Of a DNA stretch of 5,251 bases, positions 1 to 5,042 are shown piece by piece. The notes under the pieces were generated by a model that worked only from the letters and a program-made list of their open reading frames with translations, was not told the DNA's origin and searched no databases. Position 1 is the first letter of the stretch; every line of letters starts with the position of its first letter. Both the position numbers and the translations under genes were made by a program. Origin of the DNA: Planctomycetota bacterium (GTDB lineage Bacteria > Planctomycetota > Phycisphaerae > Sedimentisphaerales > UBA12454). The stretch spans positions 1 through 5,251 of the forward strand of contig JAHJUV010000019.1 of NCBI GenBank assembly GCA_018828825.1, written 5' to 3'.

Positions 1-1
1 A

Positions 2-511
2 TATCTTTCAGATAAAATGTTTCCATATTGGATTATTTACAGGAACGAATTTTTTGACAAAATTTCGTCCAAATTAAATTTTGATATTTTCAGCGTTTTC
101 AGAGATAGGCAAATCACTAATAAAATTTTGTCGGATAACGGAAAATATCGCGTATTAAAATCAAGAAATCTTGGTGACAATAAAATTGTTAATATAAAAG
201 GTTACGATTGCTATATCAGTAACATTCACAAACTCAGTGTGTCTAAATTTCTTAATAAGAAAAAAGCAGTTTTGATTCCAAATCTGACTTATAACCCTCG
301 AGCTTGTTTTTTGCCACCAGACACTATTGCCGATGGCTCTGTGGCAATAGCAGAGTCCAAGAATGGCTATAAAATAACTAAAAATGATTTATCATTTTAT
401 GCAACAGATGAATTCAGAAAGTTTTATAAAATAGCACGAAATGTGAGCACAAGATCCATGAATATTGATAGCAATTCTATATTCTTCTTTGGCCTGCTTA
501 AGGAGCGATGA
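2..511 (+). CDS. C-terminal part of a DNA methyltransferase (N6-adenine type), target-recognition region; 5' end outside the window
   Basis: The frame is open from the first complete codon at position 2, with no stop before the first ATG at 17, so the gene starts upstream of the window and only its last 169 residues are seen. The catalytic domain (SAM-binding FxGxG and NPPY-type motifs) is not in view. What remains resembles the C-terminal target-recognition half of type II N6-adenine methyltransferases (Eco57I/TaqI-like): an aromatic YWIIYRNEFF segment, FRDRQITNK, RVLKSRNL, a central PNLTYNPRA, and near the end FYATDEFRKFYKIAR followed by TRSMNIDSNSIFFFG. In the family this region reads the DNA sequence whose adenine is methylated to protect it from the partner nuclease. 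The restriction endonuclease gene begins 1 nt after the stop, and its ribosome binding site lies inside this coding sequence, which points to translational coupling. The assignment as a methyltransferase rests on remembered family resemblance; I am fairly sure of it, but the exact class is uncertain. Confidence 0.78.
   Translation, partial: YLSDKMFPYWIIYRNEFFDKISSKLNFDIFSVFRDRQITNKILSDNGKYRVLKSRNLGDNKIVNIKGYDCYISNIHKLSVSKFLNKKKAVLIPNLTYNPRACFLPPDTIADGSVAIAESKNGYKITKNDLSFYATDEFRKFYKIARNVSTRSMNIDSNSIFFFGLLKER
501..505 (+). promoter_or_regulatory. Ribosome binding site (AGGAG) for the restriction endonuclease, inside the methyltransferase 3' end
   Basis: AGGAG lies 7 nt before GTG 513, an ideal spacing, and is embedded in the last codons of the upstream gene. 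It decides the start of the downstream gene. The in-frame TTG at 465 has no comparable site. The ATG at 508 is only 2 nt away and opens a 14-codon frame. Confidence 0.75.
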
Positions 512-512
512 A

Positions 513-1706
513 GTGGCTGCCGCAATCGAAACAAAAATATTTGCTGTCTTGAATAAACACAATCTGGATATTCGGAAGAGTGGAAATGCTCGCTTTATGG
601 ACCAGAAAGTCACTCCCGATGTTCTGAGTATAATCGCAGATTGCATAATGAATCATACCGAATCTGATAAACAAAAAAGATTTACTGTTAAAGATATTTG
701 GAATAGTCAGTATTTTAAAAAAAATGTTTGCTTGTTGTTTGGCAAACCATCACCAGAAAATCCCAATGCGGCTCACGAATACGATAAATTTATCGCCCAG
801 CCAATAAAAGCTTTAGCTTATGCACATATCCTCACGGAAAGAGAAATAGGCCTTTCAAATGTATATACAATTGAAAATTACGATATTCTAGAATTTATTG
901 CAACAAAAGAGAAGAATGCATTTATTTTTCTTTGTGCGTATTTGGAAAAAGTTCTTAATGATAGTGGATTTATTAAAAATATTATAAATTTTGAAAATTC
1001 GCCAACCATTCAGCAATTTAGACATTTAAAAGGTCGATTTCAAAGATTTATAATTGGAAATACGCCTATTAATGGAACAACAGAAGTAAATCGAATTTTC
1101 CCGAAAGTGTTAAATGTTCTGGCAGTCAACAGAGGTATGCCAGGTTCTGTAAAGGGAAGGCTCTCTGGTGGGATTTTCACATATAGTGATTTGATGTACA
1201 ATCGAGAAAATTGGAGAGATCTCCCAAAAAACAAAGACATTACCAGAAGAGAGGCAATTGCTCTTTCGAAAAATACTTTGACACCTCAATACATGGAATA
1301 CCTAGTCCAACGCGCAGTAAACATCATTAAAAATAAATACTCTCAAAGTGAAGTCCGTGACCAATATGCCAGTGGCCTAGCAACTCAAGTACATCATATC
1401 TTTCTTAAAAGTAAATATCCAGAGATCGCTCATTATTACGAAAATTTGATCAAACTTACTGCTCAACAGCATTCAGTCAAAGCGCATCCTAAAAATAATA
1501 ATAGGGTGACAGATCCCGATTACCAGATGACATGTTTAATTTCCAAATCCATGAGTATAGAAAAATCATTATTAGCAAAAGAACAGATATATTCAGAAGA
1601 AGATTTCATATATGTTATAAATAAGGGTTTAAAAACGAGTTTAAGTCAGAAATTGCACATAAGGGCAATTCGGGCAGAATTGGTAAAACTGCAAAATGTA
1701 GCATAG
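513..1706 (+). CDS. Type II restriction endonuclease with C-terminal HNH nuclease domain
   Basis: The 397-residue protein is predicted to cut double-stranded DNA at the site protected by the upstream methyltransferase. The start chosen is GTG 513, preceded by AGGAG at 501-505; a longer frame from TTG 465 lacks a ribosome binding site. Near the N-terminus is an RKSGNARFMDQKVTPDV segment that I recall from restriction enzymes beside Eco57I-like methylases. The nuclease core sits at residues 293-326: V-H294-H295-I, then N311-L-I-x-L, then H320 and an A-H325-P. This gives the His-Asn-His pattern of a beta-beta-alpha-metal active site, with H295 as the likely general base and N311/H320 at the metal. 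No zinc-binding cysteine pairs flank it. After the core come YQ and KSxSIE segments and a helical tail. It overlaps nothing but abuts the methyltransferase, and a small gene follows after 38 nt. The gene is AT-rich compared with the right of the window, which fits horizontal acquisition. The recognition sequence cannot be inferred. Confidence 0.8.
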   Translation: MAAAIETKIFAVLNKHNLDIRKSGNARFMDQKVTPDVLSIIADCIMNHTESDKQKRFTVKDIWNSQYFKKNVCLLFGKPSPENPNAAHEYDKFIAQPIKALAYAHILTEREIGLSNVYTIENYDILEFIATKEKNAFIFLCAYLEKVLNDSGFIKNIINFENSPTIQQFRHLKGRFQRFIIGNTPINGTTEVNRIFPKVLNVLAVNRGMPGSVKGRLSGGIFTYSDLMYNRENWRDLPKNKDITRREAIALSKNTLTPQYMEYLVQRAVNIIKNKYSQSEVRDQYASGLATQVHHIFLKSKYPEIAHYYENLIKLTAQQHSVKAHPKNNNRVTDPDYQMTCLISKSMSIEKSLLAKEQIYSEEDFIYVINKGLKTSLSQKLHIRAIRAELVKLQNVA

Positions 1707-1744
1707 TAATCGTAAGAATCATTAAATGGCAGGAAAGGTTTGTT

Positions 1745-2119
1745 ATGTACAAACGTAATTTTGGCACAAAAAATCAAATTCATTTTGCAAGTGAAAATGA
1801 ATATTATCAAGTTTTGGGGTATTTGGCGAAATCTGATGGCTCAACATCTATTGTATGGGAGCGCAATGAAGAGCAGGGCGCATGGGGTAGCGAGGGAAGG
1901 ATTCAAATTTATATAGATGATTTCCCATTTATCGAAAATTTTGACTTAACGGCAGGTGTTGGAAACATTATATACCGTATGAATTGTAATGAATTTGTTG
2001 AGAATATTCGTGACGACCACGGCTTTATTATAACGGGGGGGAATCAAGATATTGATGCTATACGCAACACAGTCCCTGCAGAGTACCTATCGGATTTTAA
2101 CCGTGGATTGAATTTGTAA
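1745..2119 (+). CDS. Hypothetical protein, 124 aa, downstream of the restriction endonuclease
   Basis: I do not recognise a named family. The ATG at 1745 is preceded by GGAAAGG (1732-1738) with a 6-nt gap, so the start is well supported. The protein is soluble-looking, with no signal peptide or membrane segment. It has acidic stretches and a conserved-looking middle, SIVWERNEEQGAWGSEGRI at residues 35-53, followed by alternating hydrophobic residues (IQIYI) that suggest a beta strand. It ends in a basic/aromatic tail with DFNRGLNL as its last eight residues. It lies 38 nt behind the restriction gene and 22 nt before another small gene, so it is probably in the same transcript. By position it could be an accessory factor of the restriction-modification locus, but this is only inference. 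A run of seven G (2035-2041) falls in codons for TGG near residues 97-99, and the frame continues sensibly past it. Confidence 0.7.
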   Translation: MYKRNFGTKNQIHFASENEYYQVLGYLAKSDGSTSIVWERNEEQGAWGSEGRIQIYIDDFPFIENFDLTAGVGNIIYRMNCNEFVENIRDDHGFIITGGNQDIDAIRNTVPAEYLSDFNRGLNL

Positions 2120-2141
2120 CTGAATCGCTAGGGCTAATTAT

Positions 2142-2339
2142 ATGGAACAAAAACGAAGCGAAAAAGAATTGGAAGCGAGAAACAGTCTGCCAGAAGAGTT
2201 GAGGTCTATTTTTGACGAATTTGTTTCTGATTACAAATATGCTGCAATTGGCCGATATGGCAAGCCTTATGTTTCGTATATCGTCTTAGCAGATATGATC
2301 AGGGCGGGTTGGCGGTTATCGGCAAAGCCGATAAAATGA
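2142..2339 (+). CDS. Small hypothetical protein, 65 aa
   Basis: This small soluble protein has a charged N-terminus (residues 1-15, rich in Lys, Glu and Arg). It is followed by LPEELRSIFDEFVSDYKYAA and then GKPYVSYIVLADMIRAGWR (residues 40-58). The pattern looks like two or three amphipathic helices. It resembles, from memory, short uncharacterised proteins found in planctomycete and phage-derived regions; I cannot give a function. The start ATG has only a weak AGGG (2130-2133) 8 nt upstream. The gene follows the 124-aa gene by 22 nt and so is probably the last of the + strand operon. It converges with a minus-strand small gene whose stop is 17 nt away. The consistent amino-acid composition and clear secondary-structure pattern argue that it is real despite its size. 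Confidence 0.62.
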   Translation: MEQKRSEKELEARNSLPEELRSIFDEFVSDYKYAAIGRYGKPYVSYIVLADMIRAGWRLSAKPIK

Positions 2340-2356
2340 TTCGCAACAATATAACG

Positions 2357-2554
2357 TCAATGCAGCAATACAGTTTTTGCGGGCTTTGCTTTTTCAAAAC
2401 ATTCTTCATTATCATACTCACAGACGACTTCATCAGATACAACAGCTAATTTACCGTCTGTTCGCCGGAGAAGAACCAGCCATATATCTCCCCCTGACTG
2501 CCATGCTTCGCCTGACAATGCTTCAGCAACCTGTTCTGCTTGGGATTCATTCAT
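2357..2554 (-). CDS. Small hypothetical protein, 65 aa
   Basis: This minus-strand gene has a strong ribosome binding site: AAGGAG (complement of 2563-2568) lies 8 nt before the ATG at 2554. The protein begins with a helical, acidic segment (MNESQAEQVAEAL). A Trp-containing core follows, EAWQSGGDIWLVLLRR at residues 16-31, then DGKLAVVSDEVVCEYDNEE (33-51). This suggests a small beta-rich fold with alternating strands. It looks like a family of short uncharacterised planctomycete proteins in which WQSGG.IWLV and SDE..CEY recur, but this is from memory. It lies 75 nt downstream of the HNH-AP2 endonuclease on the same strand and could share its transcript. It ends facing the 65-aa gene of the restriction operon. 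No function can be assigned. Confidence 0.68.
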   Translation of the reverse strand: MNESQAEQVAEALSGEAWQSGGDIWLVLLRRTDGKLAVVSDEVVCEYDNEECFEKAKPAKTVLLH

Positions 2555-2629
2555 TTGCGATACTCCTTAATTCTCATGACCGAAGATATTTTACAGCAAT
2601 TCCATTTACAAGACAAACAATTTTTTGGA

Positions 2630-3181
2630 CTAACCAAAATTCAGCACCGCAAAATCACCGTGATATTTTCGAGCTGCCTTATCATACGCTTTCGCGGCAT
2701 CCTCCTCTTTTTTATGACAGCCTAAATAGATAACTTTGCCGTCACATCTGATTTTGGCCCTCCAATAACCCCGCCTGTCAAGATAGACCCCTTTATGCTT
2801 GGAAGTTCGACCTACCCTTTTTTTCTGATTATAGCTGTTCTGCGCCTTTGTCGCTATCCGCAGATTCCACCTCGTATTGTTTAAGCTGTCATGGTCTTTA
2901 TGGTCCACCATCAAACCGGCCGATGGTCGCATTATCTCGTTGTGCATATATATTCTCTTTCGTTTTTCGATACGCACCGCGTATTCGGAAGAACTTCTCA
3001 TATGCCATTTATACTTCATCAGGTTTTCATAATCGGCTGAATCGACGATTGCGAACCTGCCGTTATTTAATGGAATATATCCAAACCGCCGGCCGTAGCG
3101 GATTTTTTGGTATTGCAGATAAATCCAAAGAAAAAAACGGGCCAAAAACACGGGAACTCTAATACGGAAATTAAAATACAT
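2630..3181 (-). CDS. HNH homing-type endonuclease with C-terminal AP2 DNA-binding domain
   Basis: This 183-residue protein is expected to cut DNA and promote its own spread, like free-standing HNH-AP2 homing endonucleases. The ATG at 3181 is chosen because AAGGAG (complement of 3188-3193) precedes it by 6 nt; an in-frame GTG at 3202 would put that site inside the gene. Residues 9-33 form a hydrophobic then basic segment (FLARFFLWIYLQYQKIRYG) that could be a membrane helix or an amphipathic anchor. Residues 36-60 are the IPLNNGRFAIVD...YKW module that commonly precedes the nuclease. The HNH core lies at 79-118: MHNEIM, V-D93-H94, LNN, N106-L-R, and N115, where the third His is Asn, as usual for HNH_3. 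The AP2 domain spans 127-183: KGVY...GYWRAKIRCDGK, YLGCHKKEEDAAKAYDKAA and a final LNF. Such genes occur in many copies in some planctomycete genomes. It is not inside an intron or intein that I can see. Confidence 0.88.
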   Translation of the reverse strand: MYFNFRIRVPVFLARFFLWIYLQYQKIRYGRRFGYIPLNNGRFAIVDSADYENLMKYKWHMRSSSEYAVRIEKRKRIYMHNEIMRPSAGLMVDHKDHDSLNNTRWNLRIATKAQNSYNQKKRVGRTSKHKGVYLDRRGYWRAKIRCDGKVIYLGCHKKEEDAAKAYDKAARKYHGDFAVLNFG

Positions 3182-3188
3182 TCGTTTC

Positions 3189-3264
3189 TCCTTATCCCGC
3201 ACCTATTTACTATTCATTTGTTCCAATGCCGCTGCGATATAATGAATAGGTGCGGGGTCCTTAT
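3189..3264. mobile_element. Possible miniature inverted-repeat element (62 bp) with 7-bp flanking direct repeats
   Basis: Perfect 12-bp inverted repeats, CCCGCACCTATT (3196-3207) and AATAGGTGCGGG (3245-3256), enclose 37 nt. The segment 3196-3257 is bracketed by the direct repeat TCCTTAT at 3189-3195 and 3258-3264, like a target-site duplication. A second inner arm, CTATTCATT (3210-3218), pairs with AATGAATAG (3241-3249), so the minus-strand RNA can form a 16-bp stem with a 7-nt bulge. The left direct repeat overlaps the ribosome binding site of the HNH-AP2 gene, so the hairpin could also affect its translation. No transposase is encoded. With only one copy in view, a chance origin or a purely regulatory hairpin cannot be excluded. 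Confidence 0.42.
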
Positions 3265-3317
3265 CTTCTGTGATAAATAAATTCTAAATCCCAAACCCTA
3301 AGCACTAAACAAATTCA

Positions 3318-3335
3318 ATCCCGATAAATCGGGAT
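3318..3335. repeat. Perfect 8-bp inverted repeat (short hairpin)
   Basis: ATCCCGAT and ATCGGGAT are separated by AA. There is no following T-run on either strand, so it is not a typical terminator. It sits inside the larger pair CTAAACAA/TTGTTTAG, which gives a nested stem, and is treated as part of the dispersed repeat. Confidence 0.6.
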
Positions 3336-3390
3336 AAATGTTCAAAACTATGTTGTTTAGGTCATTTTTCGATTTCGGGTGATTAGGATT

Positions 3391-3422
3391 TGCCTGCCCT
3401 GTGAGATGCCTGCCCTGTGAAG
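3391..3422 (+). repeat. 16-bp tandem duplication, two copies
   Basis: Two adjacent 16-bp units begin TGCCTGCCCTGTGA and differ only in the last two bases (GA versus AG). They are part of the repeat cluster. With two copies and no spacer they do not form a CRISPR array. Confidence 0.8.
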
Positions 3423-3453
3423 TGTCGCAACTACTTCATCGGGGTCCTTTCGA

Positions 3454-3555
3454 CTATCTCTCCGGGGTTTCGGATTCTTGTCTGTCCGTAGATTTATCGA
3501 AGGCGGATAGATACTTGTCCGCCTGCGGCGGATTAGAAATTAGAATTTTTTTCAT
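3454..3555 (-). pseudogene. Possible 5' remnant of a broken gene (33-codon frame with strong start signals)
   Basis: The minus strand has GAGGAG (complement of 3564-3569) 8 nt before an ATG at 3555. The frame opens MKKILISNPPQADKY and stops at 3454 after 33 codons. The start signals are as good as those of any real gene here, but from about codon 4 onward the DNA is repeat sequence (AAATTCTAA end and the TCCGCC hairpin). The simplest reading is that a repeat was inserted just after the start of a gene, or deleted the rest of it. A promoter-like sequence lies about 170 nt upstream. An alternative is a short leader or small-peptide gene. The peptide itself matches nothing I know. Confidence 0.35.
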
Positions 3556-3604
3556 CTCTTTTACTCCTCATTTGTTCTGGATACAAAAATACCTGAATTG
3601 TAGT

Positions 3605-3659
3605 TTTACAGTGGACGGTTTACAGATTACGGTAAAATTCATGAAGCTATCGACTGTAA
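3605..3659. promoter_or_regulatory. Possible operator: direct and inverted copies of TTTACAG
   Basis: TTTACAG occurs at 3605-3611 and 3619-3625, 14 bp apart, and TTACAGT (3606-3612) is repeated inverted as ACTGTAA (3653-3659). The sites lie in the leader between the promoter at 3727-3754 and the ATG at 3555. They could be regulator half-sites or an RNA stem. The evidence is sequence symmetry only. Confidence 0.25.
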
Positions 3660-3726
3660 CCAGTTTATTGTAAAGTGTTTATGCAATTATATGCAAAAAG
3701 TTAGCTAATTATCAAATAGCACAGGT

Positions 3727-3754
3727 ATTTTACCATATTTTTAATAAAAGTCAA
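3727..3754 (-). promoter_or_regulatory. Sigma-70-like promoter with extended -10, reading leftward
   Basis: On the minus strand TTGACT (complement of 3749-3754) is followed after 16 nt by TAAAAT (complement of 3727-3732), with TGG directly before the -10 giving an extended -10. Transcription would start near 3720 and give a leader of about 165 nt before the ATG at 3555. If the transcript reads on, it reaches the HNH-AP2 gene. It lies downstream of the rhomboid gene stop and so cannot serve that gene. Confidence 0.45.
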
Positions 3755-3818
3755 GAAAAAAGTTGCTGCCGGGAGACAAAAAATAAGGAAGTAAGGATGC
3801 GAGGAATTAACGGTGATA

Positions 3819-4991
3819 TTATGCTTCGAGGCGTTTGATTTCGTCTTGGCACATCTTCTTTTGGCCGGTCTCGGCGAGTTTGACGAAGGCTTTTTTAAGG
3901 TTATCAAGGGCCTTTATCTTGTCCGGCAGATACCTTGTGTAAATGATGCCGAGCATAAGCTGTATCTGTCCTGAATATTCGTTTCCGCCATAAAATGACA
4001 GGAATTTTTCATAAGCCCCAGCGGCCTCGGGCCATTTTCCCGCTGACATAAGCTGATTTGCGATATCGAGCAGGGGCTGTCTGGGCAGCGGCTGAGCGAC
4101 ATTTTCTTTTGTCAGTTCGAGGTATAAATCTGCCGCCGCGGCGATATTGCCTCCGCTTATTCTCGTCATTATTTCCTGCCGCATCGAGGAGATTTTTTCC
4201 TCGGCCTGTTTTTGTGCCTCTGTTTTTACTTCTTTTACCTCTATTTTTTTACTGATTCTTCCAGCAAATGAATCAACACCTTCGGCAACCACATCCTTAT
4301 AAACACGTCTTCGATTCCATTGCTTTAACATCGTCCACAAGTCAAGCTGGTCTTCGTGGATAAGGTTCAGTACCCGCAAAAGCAATATGGCCAATACCCC
4401 GAAAGCATAGCCGGAAAGATGGGCATCGTAAGCGACGTTCGGAGCACTTCTCGATATGACATTGTCGATAAAAATCATTTTGACAATTATAAGGTATATC
4501 GCCGGGACTTCGAGTGTTCCTATGAAGAAGAACCAGTAAACAACGGTAATAAGAGTTTGCGGGAACAGAACCATATATGCGCCTATAACAGCGGCGACGG
4601 CTCCGCTTGCCCCAAGAACCGGAGTCGCTGCGCCGGCGCCGTAAAGCGAAGCGGCGAGTATATGACCGAGCGCGCTGAAAACAGCTCCGGCAAGATAAAA
4701 GCCCAGATAGCCGATATGGCCGAGCCGGTCGTTCACATTGTTGCCGAAAAGATAAAGGAAAAACATATTCCAGAAAATATGCCAGGGGCCGCCGTGCAGA
4801 AACGCGTAGGTAACAAATTGCCAAAGAATCGGATAAGCCGGCGTGAGCATATAAATATTTGCCCATTTTTGCAGAGTCTTTTGTCCAAAATTGAAGCTCA
4901 GCAGGAAGATTATCACGTTGATGATTATCAGCGCATAATTCATATATGGCGTTCGCCACGGACGAATACTTGTTCTTATGGGCAGAAGCAT
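3819..4991 (-). CDS. Rhomboid-family intramembrane serine protease with C-terminal TPR-like domain
   Basis: This 390-residue inner-membrane protease is predicted to cleave membrane-spanning substrates within the bilayer. The start ATG at 4991 has AGGAAAG upstream at suitable spacing. About six hydrophobic segments lie between residues 17 and 206. Family hallmarks are clear: FLHGGPWHIFWNMFFLYLFG (64-83) with H71 and N75 matching the oxyanion HxxxN motif, the catalytic serine S129 in G-A-S-G (127-130), and the catalytic histidine H191 in AHLSGYAFG (190-198). The Ser-His dyad is therefore intact. From about 207 the protein is cytoplasmic or peripheral and charged: a likely coiled coil around 250-275, then helical repeats (LLDIANQLMSAGKWPEAAGAYEKFL at 307-331 and GIIYTRYLPDKIKALDNLKKAF at 348-369) of TPR type, which suggest partner or substrate binding. 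The gene is divergent from the peptidase gene at 5136. Its upstream region contains a run of eight G just before the ribosome binding site. The substrate is unknown. Confidence 0.93.
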   Translation of the reverse strand: MLLPIRTSIRPWRTPYMNYALIIINVIIFLLSFNFGQKTLQKWANIYMLTPAYPILWQFVTYAFLHGGPWHIFWNMFFLYLFGNNVNDRLGHIGYLGFYLAGAVFSALGHILAASLYGAGAATPVLGASGAVAAVIGAYMVLFPQTLITVVYWFFFIGTLEVPAIYLIIVKMIFIDNVISRSAPNVAYDAHLSGYAFGVLAILLLRVLNLIHEDQLDLWTMLKQWNRRRVYKDVVAEGVDSFAGRISKKIEVKEVKTEAQKQAEEKISSMRQEIMTRISGGNIAAAADLYLELTKENVAQPLPRQPLLDIANQLMSAGKWPEAAGAYEKFLSFYGGNEYSGQIQLMLGIIYTRYLPDKIKALDNLKKAFVKLAETGQKKMCQDEIKRLEA

Positions 4992-5042
4992 ATTTTAGTC
5001 TTTCCTGCCCCCCCCACTTTTGCTTTCGCCTGCTGCCACGTT

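Larger units (their letters stand above)
3279..3548. repeat. Dispersed-repeat cluster with nested inverted and tandem repeats; no gene
   Basis: The stretch is bounded by AAATTCTAA (3279-3287) and its complement TTAGAATTT (3540-3548). Inside are the inverted pair CTAAACAA (3305-3312)/TTGTTTAG (3353-3360), the hairpin ATCCCGAT/ATCGGGAT (3318-3335), a 16-bp tandem duplication starting TGCCTGCCCTGTGA (3391-3406, 3407-3422), TGAAGT/ACTTCA (3418-3438), and the hairpin TCCGCC-TGC-GGCGGA near 3519-3533. The phrases AAATCCCAAACCCTAAGCACTAA and TCCTTTCGACTA resemble intergenic repeats I remember from planctomycete and candidate-phylum genomes. An open frame on the + strand here has no coding character. 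Confidence 0.6.

Noticed and set aside
465..512. Upstream TTG start (465) for the restriction endonuclease
   Set aside because: It has no Shine-Dalgarno, overlaps the methyltransferase by 47 nt, and the extra residues do not look like part of the protein.
508..552. ATG at 508 overlapping the methyltransferase stop as ATGA
   Set aside because: It looks like a classic coupled start but is only 2 nt from the AGGAG and ends after 14 codons. GTG 513 leads into the long nuclease frame.
2365..2396. Possible terminator between the converging small genes (AGCAA...TTGCTTTTT)
   Set aside because: The stem is only about five pairs with a large loop, and it lies inside the coding end of the minus-strand gene.
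2377..2733. 118-residue + strand frame across two minus-strand genes
   Set aside because: It is antisense to the 65-aa gene and to the HNH-AP2 C-terminus, both of which have good start sites and recognisable sequence.
2848..3162. 104-residue + strand frame
   Set aside because: It is antisense to the HNH-AP2 endonuclease, whose HNH and AP2 motifs fix the real coding strand.
3391..3422. CRISPR-like repeat
   Set aside because: There are only two adjacent units with no spacers and no cas genes nearby.
3401..3673. 90-residue open frame on the + strand
   Set aside because: It starts in the tandem repeat, runs through hairpins and non-coding leader, has no ribosome binding site and shows no protein-like pattern.
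3701..3907. 68-residue minus-strand frame past the end of the rhomboid gene
   Set aside because: Half overlaps the rhomboid coding sequence in another frame, and there is no ribosome binding site.
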